From Symbiodinium natans (taxonomy: Eukaryota > Sar > Dinophyceae > Suessiales > Symbiodiniaceae), in NCBI GenBank assembly GCA_905221605.1, contig CAJNDS010002845.1, positions 62,001-126,000 on the forward strand: 64,000 nt of DNA. The letters are read 5' to 3'. The position numbers and the translations under genes are program-made. Of this stretch, positions 42,217-55,800 are shown piece by piece. Each line of letters starts with the position of its first letter. The stretch's first letter is position 1. Under the pieces are notes generated by a model. That model searched no databases. It saw only the letters and a list, made by a program, of their open reading frames with translations, and was not told the origin of the DNA.

Positions 42217-43910
42217 CGCTTGAAGTTGGTGCAACTCGGGGCTGCGAAGGTCTTCGAGGGCACGCCCGCGAGGGTCTTCTCAGAGCCGGCGGTGGAGCCG
42301 GAGCCTGGTGCTAAGGCTGCTACGGTTTGTTGGGGCCCCGGACTTGTCAGACCTCTGAGCTTCCCGAGCGCTGAGGTCTGACAGTCTTGAGGATGCCAGG
42401 TGCTAAGATGTGCCATGATCCAGACCTCTCTGGGGGAGTGTTGTTTGGACCGTCTAGGCCGGGGTGCAGGCATCAGGATGTTGTTGTCGCCGCGTCTCTT
42501 AGACTCTTGGGATCTCTTGGGTTTGCCGATGAGGTTCTTAGCAAGCTGGAGGGAGGTGATGAGGCGGTGGCATTGCCAAGAAGGTCTCTGAATACAAGGC
42601 CAGGCTGCTGAACCTGAGCTAGCACTGTGACGCTCTGAACTGAAGCAGACCTCGGTTCATTCGGCAGGAAGGGGGAAAAGAAGGCGAAGGCAAAGGATAC
42701 CAAGAAGCAGAAGGAGCGATCCATGCCGTCAATCGACTCGTCACTGACGCGCACAAATCTGAAGAGGCAGAGGCGTCGGCCACTGTGTCGCAAGCAGAGA
42801 CCGACGATGAGAAAGCCAAGGACAAGACCCTGATTGCATCGTTTGGTTGGCGTCGCTGTCTTGCTGTTGTGCAGTACCAGTTTGCATTCTGCCATCATGG
42901 GGCTTGACCGCCAGGAAGTCATCCGAGATACGTTGAGAAAGCTGGAGGAAGAGGGTCTAGCTCTCAGACATCAAGGTTCCATGGACCGTTATGGTAATAT
43001 ACTAAATGTTGAATTATGATGATGGCCAACTTTTTAAAGGCTGATGGTTGAGAGCTTCGTAGAAATTGTTCTCTCGTTGGAATGAAACCCATCTGGGTCT
43101 GCTCCAGCACTATTGAATCACATTTGCAGGTTCTTTGGACCTTCAATTTCCGAGCGGGTGAAGTCTACCCCTTGTGATGTCAAGGACAAAGTGGCAAGAA
43201 GGGCAGCAAAACAAGAAAGACGGTCACCTGCCAAGCATCCCTGTCACACCAACAGACCTTTGCCTAGTGCTGAAGTCGTGCTGAAACAGCAGGTGGAGAA
43301 GCTCAAAGCCTTGTTGGGCGAGGTATGCAGTGCGGAATGCTGTCATTGCTACTGTTGTGCCCTGTCGTTGCGCTGGTTTGATGTTACAGGCCGAAGAAGA
43401 ACCAGAGCCACAAGAGCTCTCCGACGACCAGCAGCCCTTTGCTGAGAAGTGCTGCAGCAGCGCCATCTTTCAACTCTGGACAGTCCAAGACTGCATCCCA
43501 TCTTCAACCGAGGTCCCATTTGGATTTTGCCAAAGCCTTGCAAGAGGAGCAGAAGCGAAAGATCCATGTGGAGATGAAAACTGTCAGGAGATGGGCAGAT
43601 GTAACTCGCTGTAAAATGATGATGCGTTTGTCCTTTGTTGGTTTGCAATGGAGGAACGAATTCAAGCGCGACTTTGGCAGCGATGCGCGGCCGTTACTCT
43701 GTAGCGGCTGCAAGCTGGTGGCTGCGCGTCTCAGCAGCGAGTGCGGAACCCAGCAACATCCTGCAAGGACGTCAGCTGTGAGACGATGCTTCCCATGACT
43801 TCCGTTTTCTTGAAGCACTCTTTGAGGCTTGACACGCACGACGTGCACGACCAGGACATTGAGACACAGTCTGACCGTGACGAAGGAGAGCCCACAAGAG
43901 CGCAAACCTG
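42217..43910 (+). CDS. unidentified multi-exon gene, charged/coiled-coil
   Basis: Exon-like pieces on plus: 42217-42375 (LVQLGAAKVFEGTPARVFSE), 42473-42600 (RLLGSLGFADEVLSKLEGGD), 42680-42860 (EGAIHAVNRLVTDAHKSEEA, then QAETDDEKAKDKTL), 42895-42990 (DRQEVIRDTLRKLEEEGLAL), 43265-43325 (VVLKQQVEKLKALLGE), 43391-43445 (AEEEPEPQELSDDQQPF), 43445-43605 (RSHLDFAKALQEEQKRKIHV) and 43798-43910 (THDVHDQDIETQSDRDEGEP). The pattern is helical and highly charged. A structural or scaffolding role is only a guess. Several pieces abut GT donors, for example GAG|GTATGC after 43321. Confidence 0.4.
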
Positions 43911-44284
43911 ATGCCAGGAGAGCCCTGCGCAGATGCTTGCCGCGAAGCGCAAGGCGATTGACTCCACGTGCAGCAGTCTGCGCCACCTACAGGCCTTTCA
44001 GGGGTGCCGAGTCTAAGTTGAGTAGGGCCATGTAGGGCCATGTAGGGCCTTTGGATGCCTTTGCATGCCTTCGGCCCGCGCAAAGCGCAGGCTGTGAAGC
44101 CGGAGGAAGGCATCGCTCGCTTCGAAGCAAGCGAAGTGCAAAGCCCGGCTTCCCGCGAGTTCCAACGCGTGAGTTCCGAAGCAGGGGAGCTCGTACTTGT
44201 AGCGACTCATGTGCGCAAGTCGCCCGTTTCTCACTTTTCGCGGTCACTACTCGGCGGAGTCACTGTGCATGCAGCCAAGGTGAC

Positions 44285-44865
44285 AGGCGAGGGTGAGCGA
44301 GAGGGGAAACGCCTTTGCCGACGCCCTAGGACTGACACTTGCGATTGCGGTTGCAGCCTATTCGCTCATGAGTTCTGCTGTGTGTACGTTCTTCCTGTTA
44401 GGTGCGGCCATCTTGGAGGAGTCGCGCTTCGACATCCTGGCAAGGCAAAGTGGCCGTCAGGCTGTAGGGCGCGGAGGAACTCAGAAGACCCTTTTTCGAC
44501 AGGCTCATCCAGAGAAAGATCCCGGAGATGCAGCACTTGGCTGGCGGCAGGCCCGACTCAGCCCCAATAGCATCCTGCATCTTCCTACGCCGTCCTGCCA
44601 TACCTCTATCAAAGGTCCAAGATCTATTTAATATGTGAGTTCAAATTGGTACATAATCTCACACTGGGAGGACCGGCCACAGCAATTGGGAACGATGGCT
44701 TTGTGCAGAGAGGATGCGCTTGTGTTGGACACTTACTCCGTGCCAGCTTTGGACCCACATCCGTTTGCAACATTCCCACAGTGCAATCTGTCCCAGGCAA
44801 ACGCAGCGAGGTGAAAGACGATGAGGATGACGAAATTGAGCATGCCTTTGCCAATGCCAATTGAG
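44285..44865 (+). CDS. unidentified exon pieces, one with membrane segments
   Basis: 44302-44450 reads GNAFADALGLTLAIAVAAYS then VCTFFLLGAAILEESRFDIL, two hydrophobic stretches. About 44494-44634 (FFDRLIQRKIPEMQHLAGGR, ending in a stop) and 44670-44864 (LGGPATAIGNDGFVQRGCAC, ending SEVKDDEDDEIEHAFANAN and a stop) are in other frames and may be separate 3' exons. Family unknown. Confidence 0.3.
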
Positions 44866-45734
44866 ATGCCGCGGAACCGCTGAATCCAGGGCATGTACGT
44901 GTCTCTTTCTGGCCGGTGCTGAAGTTTGTACTATGTTTATAGTCTGCAGTGATGCGAAGTCGAAAGTCATCGGGGTTTCCCAGCCTACACTTCAAGTGGA
45001 CCAGACCAGCGCCGGGGTATTCCACAGTACGGCGAAGTCAATCCGCGTCGTAGCTGGTCGTTGGGTGCGACGGTCAAATTTCTGGCGTGTTTCTAAACTG
45101 TGCATATGTTTCGCCGGATAGCTTGCAGAGAGCCTTTGCCGAGGTGGATAAACGGTGGCAGGTGGCATGCCTTATCGTGCTTTGTGAGCACTGCAATATG
45201 TAGTCCCTTGTCGCTGGTGTTGGCGGGCGGTCAGAGTGGCCGATGCGAAATTCTGTTTCTGGTACACTTCGGTCCACGCCATCTTCGCTCGTGTGACCTT
45301 GCGGTGCTGGCTCTGCAGACTTAGAAAAAACTATGTCAGAGATAGTGCTCTGAGTCAGCGCAGACAGGAGACGTGGCAATGACTCGTAAGGAGATTCTTA
45401 AAGGATCTTTAGCTTTCATCTCGAGACACTTCGTGCAGCCCGCTGGTCTATGGCTGCACGACCTGGGGATGGACCGCCAGCCCCCAGACTCGCACATCTC
45501 ACCATTTTCGCGTGCTACACCAGTGATGCTCAGGTCGGAGCCGCGCCAGTGGAAGCAAGACGAGGAGACCGATTGCTTGGGAGCACGAGTTTCGGGTTGA
45601 TGAGGTCCTTGGAGCTTTTCAGAGCCAGCGCTAACCGCTAATCTCATCAGGATCTGGACGCCTTGCATGGTGTGACAGAGGCCAGGAATTCAGAACCTCC
45701 GGCATGAGTCAGAATTCGGAACAGGGACAACTAA

Positions 45735-48410
45735 CCTCCATTGCGTGCTACTTAACCTTGTGCAGACTCAACCAGAGCATGTGTCAGAGGCCGAGCGATT
45801 GGTCTTCTTGCGTCGATCCCTCGCCCGGGCACCTCAGCAGCACGTGGCCGTTTGTTTGGCACTGCCTCGGCTCGACCTTGGAGGTTTTACACATGTTTGC
45901 ACTGGTTTGCACTTGTTTGCGCTTTTTTTTGCAATTGTTTGCACTGCTGTGAACTGGTTTGCACTTGATTGCGCTGGTTTGCATTGGTTTACACTTAGGC
46001 CCGCCTCCAGGGCTTGGAGCTCGAATCCCAGCGCTTGCAGCACGAGAAGGCCTTAGCGGAGGCTGCCGGGACGGGATGTGAGCACATCCCGTCAGCTTCG
46101 CGTACACGATTTTCTTGTCAACATCTTCACGTGCCGCAGGCCTATGTGCAGCGGCGGGAGAATCAGGCGCGGTCTGCGAATTCAGAGATCCTTTCCTTTA
46201 CGTTTCAGCTCAACAATCAGATTGCCCAGCGGCGAGAAGAGCGGCAAACAAGGCTTCGCGAGCTGCAGCAGAAGGCTGGCATCTGTTGTTGCATCCCGAA
46301 TCGCTGAGCACGGATTGCATCTTGTGAGCTGTCCATTCCGATTCCTTTTTCCTCATGCACCAGCATGTCCTTCCAATTCTGATTGACATGGGGTGTCATA
46401 CTGGGTCCGGTGCGAAATGAAGCCCACCGTAACCCACAGCATTCGTTCTCATACGAAAATCTTCCAATCCACAGCTTGCGACGATTCTTTCAGATTGTGT
46501 TCGAGTCCCCGAAGCTTCTGAGTCAGGCGCGCCCGCCGCCACGCAGCCCAGAGCTAGAAGCCGAAAAGGTCCAGGGCCCGGTGCCAGCTCGAAGTGCAAA
46601 GCAACCAAAGCAACCAAAGCAACCGGCAATGAAAACGAGAGGGCAGAGAGCAACCGTGAGCAAAACTCTTTTTCAGCTGTCTTGAAGGATCCGGAGGTGT
46701 CGGCCCTCTTGGCACACCGCCCGTCGCTGAAGAAGCGATTGCGTCCGCCTTTGCAGCAAAGTGTCAGGTGCCGAGTTTCAAGTGTTTTCAAGTGTCACGA
46801 GGTTCGCGATGTGACATGAGAGAGATTTTTGCGGCTTTCCGGTGCTCACACTGTGGGGTTCCTCTCATTCTCAGTAGTTAGCTTGAAGGCGTTTAATATG
46901 TGTAATGTTCATGCTCGACAGATCTGCCCTGTGGTGTTTAAGGGTCTTGTGTTGATGCTTTCCCAGGCCCTCTCCTCGGCAGCTCCGCTCTCCCCGCGGT
47001 CCCCGCAATCTCCGCGATCTCCGCGATCTCCACTGGCGTCGAGCTCTGCTTCGCCATCTCCGAGGAGCTTCTTGTAGCGCAGTCTAAGCGCAAAGGATGA
47101 CACCTGCATGCAACTTACGCAACCTGCGTGTAAGCTTGGCACACGGGAGCTGAAAGGAAGCCGGCGGTGCCCAAACCACCGGCTCAACGAGCAGCTGCCC
47201 GGCCGCCTGAGGAGGCCAGGCCAGCAGAAGTTTATGCTGTGCATGAACATGACAGGAATTTCATTTTGGCGGAAATCACAGAAGCCAGGAGACGAGGTGG
47301 CTGCAATAAAGCCAGGCTCACGTATGTCAAGGCTTACGCAACGACGACCCAAGCGCAGAAGGCAAGCATGTTTCCGCTGGCCATCGGTCAAAACGACATT
47401 TTTTCTCACGACTGGGTGTTTCTTGCCATGGAGCTGGCAGGCGTTCGCACCGTGCGGTGCAGATTGCATGCTGTAGTGTCCGTAGTGGCTTCATCGCGAC
47501 AGCCCAAGCGAACAGTGCACCGATTTGGGTTTGGAGCTCCAAAGAGGGACGGAACAGATCGACGCGCTGGACTCCGGCCAACCATGGCAGACCATGGTTT
47601 TTCTGGAGGCCTTTTCGCGTTTTGGACAATCAACTAGGCACGGGCGTGGCCGCGGCCACTGTTTTCGAAGCTGTCATCGCAAGATGCGAAGTTCTCGACG
47701 CTTTTGCAAGACTGTCGTCACTTTTGGACGTCTGCGGTCACATGGTCTCGCTCACTGCTTGGGGTCTACGTTGACTTCCCGATGCTGCTTTTTGCAGGCT
47801 CCGTCGGCCAAGCAGCCCCAAATGCCAAGAAAGGATCATCAGCTTTGGGCTTTGCAGTCGTCCTTTGTGCTCTGTCACGCAGAGATGCTTCGCCAGTGTT
47901 GCAGGAGCATCTGCGCGCGACCCAACACCAGCTACTGAAATCGTGGGCTGCACAGTCCGCAGTCGAGATGCTGCGACGCTGCGATTCCTGAAGTGAAAGT
48001 ATTTTCCCTGTAGTGTGACCGGTGCAAGTTGATGCAAGATTGACTTCTCCAGGTGTGGCGTGGTGGTCTACAAGCAGCAGATGAAGGTGGCGAGCTCGAG
48101 ACAAGTTGCTGTCGTCGTAGAATGTGCCAGACACATTCGGGCCCCACTTGGCAAGTAGCCAGTATCGTAGTGGCCCTGAGTAGGCTCACTTCCGGCGAAT
48201 TCTGGAGGCAGTGCGAGGCTCAACTGTAACGTCCAGTTTGAGGCGAAGGCTGAAAACCATCAGCCGCGAAGACCATGGTCACGTTGCCATACGAGGTGGA
48301 GGTGGGCTACGGAGCAAGTGCTGGTCATCAGAAGACCCCTAGCAGCACAGAGCCCGTACTGCTGCGTGTGCCCAGATCTTCCAGCATTTCAGCGTTTCAT
48401 TTGTTTGAAA
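45735..48410 (+). CDS. unidentified multi-exon gene(s), coiled-coil parts
   Basis: Coding-like pieces: 45742-45880 (TQPEHVSEAERLVFLRRSLA), 46003-46070 (LQGLELESQRLQHEKALAEA), 46137-46280 (YVQRRENQARSANSEILSFT, then NNQIAQRREERQTRLRELQQ), 46480-46640 (Pro/Lys-rich), 46670-46780 (VLKDPEVSALLAHRPSLKKR), 47165-47360 (VYAVHEHDRNFILAEITEAR), 47630-47720 (GVAAATVFEAVIARCEVLDA), 47790-47990 (SSALGFAVVLCALSRRDASP, then LQEHLRATQHQLLKSWAAQS) and 48273-48410 (VTLPYEVEVGYGASAGHQKT). Strong heptad-like segments suggest a coiled-coil protein. I cannot assign a family or prove a single transcript. Confidence 0.35.
45895..45996. repeat. 10-bp repeat GTTTGCACTG
   Basis: About ten imperfect units of GTTTGCACTG/GTTTGCACTT lie between two coding-like pieces, probably in an intron. 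Confidence 0.8.
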
Positions 48411-48848
48411 TTTGATTGTGGTTCTCAGGAAGATCTTGTCCAACTTGGCGAGGCTGAGAGCCCAACTGAGAAACGGCAAGTGTTGCTTGGTTGAGCTACG
48501 AGAGGCCAGTCTCCACAGATGCGCATCAGCACCGGCACCGTGCTTGAGGACACCGGAGGAAGCGAAATCCGATTTGAAGCGACATCCCCACCTCGATCTT
48601 GTTCCTGCTTTCTCTTGTGCCGTCTCTCAGTCCTCTTAGCCTGCCCTCCCTTTGCCTTCTTTGGCTCTGTGGATCTGTGGAGACTCCATGGTAGTGCCAG
48701 TCTTCAAGAAAGACAAGCGAGCAGGACAAGACACAAAGAACCATCCAAGCTTATGTCGAACAGCATCAACGTAATGTAAGCCTCGAGTGCAAGGGATAAG
48801 ATACTTTTGGAGTTGCCAGGCAAGCGTCTCGAGACCTGAGCGGGAGGG

Positions 48849-49172
48849 ATGCAGTGTATATCGGATGTGTATTGGGATTGGCTTGGCAAGGATTATGATG
48901 TCGTTATGCCGGTTGAGGCATGCCTATTGTGCATGTTTAGTATAGAGGATGGAGAGATGTGCGGACTCAGTGTACAGGTACTTCGTGAGGCGAAGGGACC
49001 TGGCTGGTTCAAGCCAATCGGGTCCTTCGTTCGTGAAGCGCTGTGGTTCTGCCGGCCATCTCCAGAGGAGAGGCGGTTTGCACCTGGCAAGTGCGGACAA
49101 ATTGCACTCCGGGCTCTGCGAGCAGTCCGGGGCACATCAGCGCACTTTTTTTTCACTCTGGATGAACCTTGA
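48849..49172 (+). CDS. hypothetical 107-codon frame
   Basis: An ATG-to-stop frame begins MQCISDVYWDWLGKDYDVVM and ends TLDEP, with an acidic first half and a basic second half (EERRFAPGKCGQIALRALRA). It is protein-like but without motif or splice evidence. A second compositionally plausible frame lies at 49286-49618. Neither is secure. Confidence 0.25.
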   Translation: MQCISDVYWDWLGKDYDVVMPVEACLLCMFSIEDGEMCGLSVQVLREAKGPGWFKPIGSFVREALWFCRPSPEERRFAPGKCGQIALRALRAVRGTSAHFFFTLDEP

Positions 49173-49838
49173 GAGAAGTTGCTGAAGTTTGTCTGCTGAC
49201 AGCTAGCACCCTCCGCTTCTGATGGCTTCTCAAGCTGCTACACAACTGGCAAGCGACTTGTCAAGAGCGCACCACGCATCTGAGCATGAAAGCTAAGCAG
49301 GAAGCTCCGGTTCTTCATTTGCCTGGGATCAAAGTGCAAGACTATAGCCGATTAGCCTCCAGCCGATCCCAGGAGGGTCCCGAGAGGATGCAACACCTTA
49401 ACGCTTCTAAGACACGGAAGCGGGTGATCTCACAGCAACCAAACAAGGACAACACAAGATTCGCTTCATTGGGCTGTGCCCAAAAGCCGGCACTAAGACT
49501 GCAGACATCTGCCGCGGAGCAGTGGTGCAGCAGCCAGGTTCGAAGCCTCTGTCAGAGTTCTGAGGAGAGCAGTGCGTACGAGCATGCGTACGCGAGCGTG
49601 AAGCGTGTGAGCAGCTAAACGAGTGCGGAGACAAGCACGGAAAGTGCGCCGAATGCAGTGCAGGCAGCATGGCCGTGCCCAACCAGGGAACTTGCGAGTT
49701 GCTGAGGACCGGCTAAGTTGCGACGTGTTGCGACGTGTGCAGTGTAAACAGAGTGTAAGAGATGGGGCTAAGTAAATCTAAGTAACTGGCTTAGATTTTC
49801 GTTTTTTTACAGTTCGGTGTGGCCTTGCTGCAGTAGTC

Positions 49839-52800
49839 ATGGCAGCCGCGCTCAGGGCGTTCATCAGCCCGGACGGAGCAACGCGCACGGCCGCTGAAGA
49901 GCGGCTGAAGGAGGCGGTTCGAGGCGAGGAGAGAACATTCGAGGTGTGAGAATCTTCGGTATCTTCGATGTTGTAGATCTGCTGGCAGGTGCTCCCAATG
50001 AGCTTGTGAAGGAACTGCTGGCGGTACTGCTTGCCTTCGGTGAGACCTTCGGCCGCGGAGTAACCATGAGTAGCCTTTTACTTGTGCTTCGTCTGGAACT
50101 TTCCGAACATTCTGGAACTCTGGACTGTCAGGAATGGTGCTCCTGCCGAACTTCGGTCTGAGGCAGTTGTACTTTTAAGGCGCAGCAGCCATACCCAGTT
50201 ACCCAGCTTCCTGAACCTCCCCAAGCACGAAAAGCAGTCCCGGAGGCAGTGCGCAGGTAACAGCGCGCGCTGTTGTTGGGATCAGCTCGATCCCAGCACC
50301 AAGCAGGAGTGCCGCGGAGTGACTTTAGTTGACTTTAAAATTGAAGCAGTGATGATCCAGTGATGCAATCAGCGTATGAAAATTACTCCACGCAGCCAGG
50401 CGGTTCAGGAGCAGATCGTTGTGTCCTTGATCAAGGAGCTATGAAGCATTATGAAGCAATGTGTTGGGACTCGACCATATGGCATCACTTCATGGCATCT
50501 TACTGCCCATGTTCTGTGTGAGGACCCCTCCAAGCCAGTCAGGCGCCAGGCAGGCCACGTCATCAGCACAGTGGCGCACGCCGTCGCAGAGAATTATGCG
50601 GAGCTCATGAAGGCCGTGGGTCGGGTGGTTACACCGTGGTTGCACGTGGTTACACGTGGTTGCACGTGGTTGCGCGTGGTTACCACTTCGGGAGGTAAGA
50701 AAGGGTGTTACTTGAGTACAGTCGATGACTGCCAGGCATGGCCTCAGCTTCTGCCTTTCCTGTCCCAGACTGTTGGCGTGGAGCTCGGGAGAGGAGTGAG
50801 TGCTGCGAGTGCTGCGCTGGAGCCCATCCACGTTTTGTGTACGCCGGGAATTGCCGGATATGCAGCCGAGGTGCGGGAGCGGATGCTGATCAGGTGACAG
50901 CCTGCCTTCAGGCCTTTTGGAAGTTTTCGATTCTTAGGGCCGCGACGTCAACAATGATGCCAAGAATGCCAATGACGGATGATTGGTTCAATGCTTTCAT
51001 AGCGCCGACGAGGTTCAGTCGAGGCTGTTGTGCCGTGCCAGGTCCTGCAAGAATTGGTGGAGATAGTTGGTGACGAGCTTCTAAAACAGGGGCCGCAAGC
51101 AGCGACTCCACTGCAACACAGGACCTGGCGTTTGCGGTCGTATTGCAAGCTGCATCGACCGCCTCGGCCCCTCGAGGGGAGTCATCGAATCGGGGGCGGC
51201 ACTGTCACGACTGAAGGAATCCGCACTGTACAGTAGGTCATGCCCGACCTCAGTCCCGTCGCACGAAAATGTCTCCATGTAAAGCTCCACAAATGCATGA
51301 ACAGGGGAGGGGGGAGGGTGGAGGGGGGAAGGGGAAGGGGGGGAAAGGGGGGGGGCCTTTGAGAATGATGGGACTTTCTCGGCAGCGGTTGTTGATAGAC
51401 TTGCCCGAAGGTAACAATGCTGCAGACCTGTCTCGGCACTCCATCTGCAGAGGCTTGCTCTCTGTACTGTGCAAGGTGTGTCTGCTTGCCGTCCGGTGCA
51501 TAGTTTTCCAGGTGCGCGCAGCAGCTGCCCAACTAGCTCTGCAAATGGTGTCTTGGTGGCTGGCAGTGCTGCGGAGTTGTAGGTGCCGTGCTGGTACACG
51601 ATGATACCATGCTGAATCAAGCTGATATACCATGTCCCACGTAAGGTGGAGGATCTGGAGAAGGACGTAGCGGCACCTTTAGGCTGGCCGACTGATTTGC
51701 CGAGGCTTTGCCGAGGCTTTGTGCTCTTGCTTCGAAGCTGAGGTGCTCTGATGCCCACGCTCTTTGCGGTGATAAAGAGCTTTGCCGTGGAGTCAGAGCA
51801 TGAAGCAGCTTGGTCCGGAAGTTGCAGTAGTAGTCACTCAGTACTGTCTGAACAGACGCGACGGCCAGTTGATTCAGGAGATTCTGAAGGAAACGATAGA
51901 GTCGTTGATGTCGGCAGCCGAAGAGGCCGGGATGAGAACAGCCTGGGAAAGAAGCGCAGGTAGGCTGGCCCTTGTTCCGGCCGTGTGCAGGAACCAGAGT
52001 TCTTCAAGGAAAATGGCCTGCAGCAAGTGTGGCCGCTGCTGCTAGAAATGTGTCCCCTGGCTCAGATAGAGGTAAACTCTGAGCTCGTCTCATATCATCA
52101 ATGGGAAAAGATCTCGACACACACACAGAGAGAGACACACTCACTCACTCACTTACTTTTCCTTCCTCTCTTCCTCCCTCTCTCCCTCGCCAACGCTTGT
52201 GCGCGCCACAGTCGGGATCCGTGCACTGTTCAGGTCGGGCTGATCACTGGGGCGACGCTCAAGTCCGACACAGCTACGAGACGGCAGGATATACTCTAGA
52301 ATTGAACCCTTGTCCGACTCGAGCTCGCTTACTGATCTTACTGACGACAGTGTGGTGTCTTCTGGTCGAATTCTCAGGTGCGATGGAAGCGGCGATGACT
52401 TTCTTTGAGGGCCTCTGCGAGGACTTTTGCAAAGCCGAGGCCGTCGGAATCGACATTGCACTTTTTTTTGCGTGCTTCAACTGCGCTATGAGTCGCAGCA
52501 CGTTCCCTGCAGGGGCAGCCCTTTCTGGAGCAGTTGATTTTGCTCAATCTCGAGTGGATGTTGGAGGTTGAGGAAAATGTCGACACCTGGACTTCGAGTG
52601 CAGACCAGGACTGGCTTTCCTTGTCTTTGTTTTGCATTGGTGCACCGAGAGAATCGGGGATCCCCATGAAAAGAGGAGGAAGAAGATATCGATGACGATC
52701 TGGTGGGCATCGGCGAAGAAAACCTTGACCGACTGGCCCAGCAATGTGCTGAAAAAGTGCCTTTGATCATGGTATCATGGGACAGCCTGCCATGTCGCTT

Positions 52801-55800
52801 CGTTGCTTGCAAGCTGTGCCGGAACAGCCACTGTACAGCGCAACCTAGGATGCCCTCGAAGAGGCTTTCATGCCCACTCTCTTCAAGGTTTTGAGAGCAG
52901 CGTCTGGCTGGAAATAGTGCAAGTAGTGCACCGCCTTTTTGTCATGACATCTTGGCAAAGCAACGTGAACGCTTGGACGCATGCATGAGCATAACCTTCA
53001 TAAGCTTCATGCTCGCCCAGACCAAGGTTTTATCTGCACCCGCCAGCACCTGGAAGCAGGTGCGATCATGCGTGATGGCCGTGTCGCAGGCAAGTGCAGG
53101 GGATGTGATGTCATCCTTCTAGATGCCATGAGCACATTGACATGGCGTAATGAGAAAATTCACCAGTTGCGATCTTCGAAGACCTTATCCGGTCATCTTC
53201 TTTGCCTCAGCCTGACATTCCTCACATGAAAGCACCCGACTTCATTCAGGTTGTGGAGTACATCGAAGAGGAAGCCTGGGTGGACCAGTGCTTCGGACCA
53301 TCAATTCTCCCATTCTCACAGTTTTCACATTTTTCGCATTCTCCCGTTCTCCCATTTTCCCATGCTCCATTTCTCCCATCACGACATGTCAGCTGGACAT
53401 TGGGATGTTTTACAAAACGCGCCCCCCTCAATACTGGTGCAGCCAAGGTGCATAGATTTTTTGGTGCCACACACGTCTCATGCGCATCCTCGAGTTCGGT
53501 ATGCTGCATTCCAAGCCGTTGGGCAAACAGCCTATGACCACGACCCCTATGTCGCAGAGAGCTGTGGCGGCATCGGGAAAGGGCTCTAGAACCGGAAGTC
53601 TACATTTCATGCCTGTGCCGTGTTTCATTGCTTTCCGCGTTGGCTTTTGTTTCGCTTACACACAGACACACATGTCCTCCTTCCCAAGGAACCATGCAGA
53701 GACCCTGCTGCCGTTGATACTGTTGTCGCCTCAGGTCTCTGCGTGCGGTAGAGAAGGTCAGCAGATGTCAGCAGGCTTCATCTGGCTTTGCTTTGTGAAC
53801 ATGAGTCTTATGCAAGGGCCGGGTTGGATGACAAGAACATCCGCGTGGCAACAAGCTCGGCAAGCGCTCTTTCTAGCATGGAGGAGTCGCAGAGGGCATC
53901 AGAGGGCACTTCATCGTCTCAATGTGATGCCACATTGATGTTTCGTGATGTCGCAATCCCGACTTGGCAAGCAAGGGCCCTGGTTGTGGGCCTAATCCGA
54001 GCATCAGTTTAATTTATACCCCCACATTTAAAGAAATTTTTTTTGGCCGGAAGCCCGCCGGAAGACTACTTTCCATTAGGGTGGATTTCGTATGGGACAA
54101 ACCCCCCACATTTAAAGGAATTTTTTTTGGGGGGGTTCAAAAATCTGTCGGCAGGCTTCTTGTTTTGCTTGCGGAGACGCAAAGCTACAGCACCTCAGGG
54201 ATCTGCAGCCTATTGTTTTTAATAGAGAATCAATACAGGGCCACGGTCCAACTATTGCGGAACCCTGCATTCCTTATTGTGGGGGGGGGGGGGGGCCCCC
54301 CACCAATTAAACAGATGCTCGGATTAAATTAGCCTCATCTCTGCTCTGGGACACTAGGTGGAGATTTGGGGTTCCGGAAAAGAACCCGGCACTCACCTCC
54401 TTGTTGATTTGTCAATCGGATCCGCGATGAGAGTTGGACTGGTCAAGGCGTTTGCAGCGAGTATATATATACAGAGACTACAGAGACTGCAACAGTGCCG
54501 CTTCATGGAATGTGAGAAGCAGCAGGACATGGATGAGGAAGACCTCGAGCCTCACATGGAAGCATTGAAGCTTGTCGGAACATGGGACAACAATGCAGCG
54601 CAAGCATGTGCAAGCGGAAGCTCCTTCAATCTAAGCCTCCGGCGTGGTTCACTGAATGTAATTCACACAGGCTGCAAGTTTCTACCGCGCCAGCTGGTTC
54701 TTCCAAGGATGACCAAGCTTTTCACTCGCCTGCAGCAGGGCCAATCGCGAGCAATGCAGGAGACCTGCCTCTCTGCCACTTGCCATCACTTGCCTTGTGT
54801 CATTCCGTCATGCCTTGGTACCTTCATGAACTCCCTGTGCAATTCCGTATGTGCAACTCGAGGTTGGGTTTTGGGGAGCGCTATCGGATAGCTGAGGCCA
54901 TCGCCGTGGTGGGAGAAGCTGCGTCTGAGCTTTTCCTGCCCTACTACGGGCATGTCATGCCGCTAGGCTCCTGCAAATTTGTATCTGCCTGGGCCAGGGT
55001 GTTAGATGCAAGGTTCAATCTCGAGTGGGCAAAAGGGACACGGATGGTTCCTGACGGTTTCTGTCTCATCGTGGATGGATAGGGATTCGGATCCTGATCC
55101 CGAAGTGTTCTCTAAAATCCTCTTTTGTTGATCTTCTGTTCGCGAATGGACAGGGTGATGTGTGCTGTCTGGTTACCCCAGGCCTGCGTTGAAGCAGCTG
55201 ATTGCCAATTCCAAAGATGAGCAGAAGAGCCTCCGTGGCAAAGCCTTTGAATGTGCCCGCCTGAGACATCTGAGACTCTTTAGAAGACTCCGAAGCTTGT
55301 AAGAACATTTTGCCTGCGAAGGCGCAAGTCTTCTCGGAGAAGGCGTCGGCAAGGACCGAGCCAAACTACCCATGATCACCTTGAATCACCTGGCAAGGGC
55401 CTTCCCTGAGAACAGCCAGGAGACGTTTGCATCAGATGCACACGAGATCATGCAGATCATGGTGCGCTACTTCCAAGTTGGCTTCGAAGCTGACGACCAG
55501 ACCCGAGAATACGTCCATGAGGTTCCTTGTCCCAGCCCGAAGCCGCTTCAAGCGGAAAGTCCATGCCCTAATTACCGTTCAACGTTCTGGTACATGCTCT
55601 GCTACAAAGCCACCAAGCTCTCTCCAAGCTCAAACCAAGCCGGTAGTTGCAGTAGTCGCCAGAAATGTGGTGCTGCTGTTAGTCAGCCTGTGAGTGCCGA
55701 AGCATGCCGAAGCAGTGCTCGGAAAACTCTTACGTTTCGCGAGGCTGCTGGGCGTGTGGCTGGCGTGTTGGGCAAGGACTTCAAACCTTACATGCCGCTG

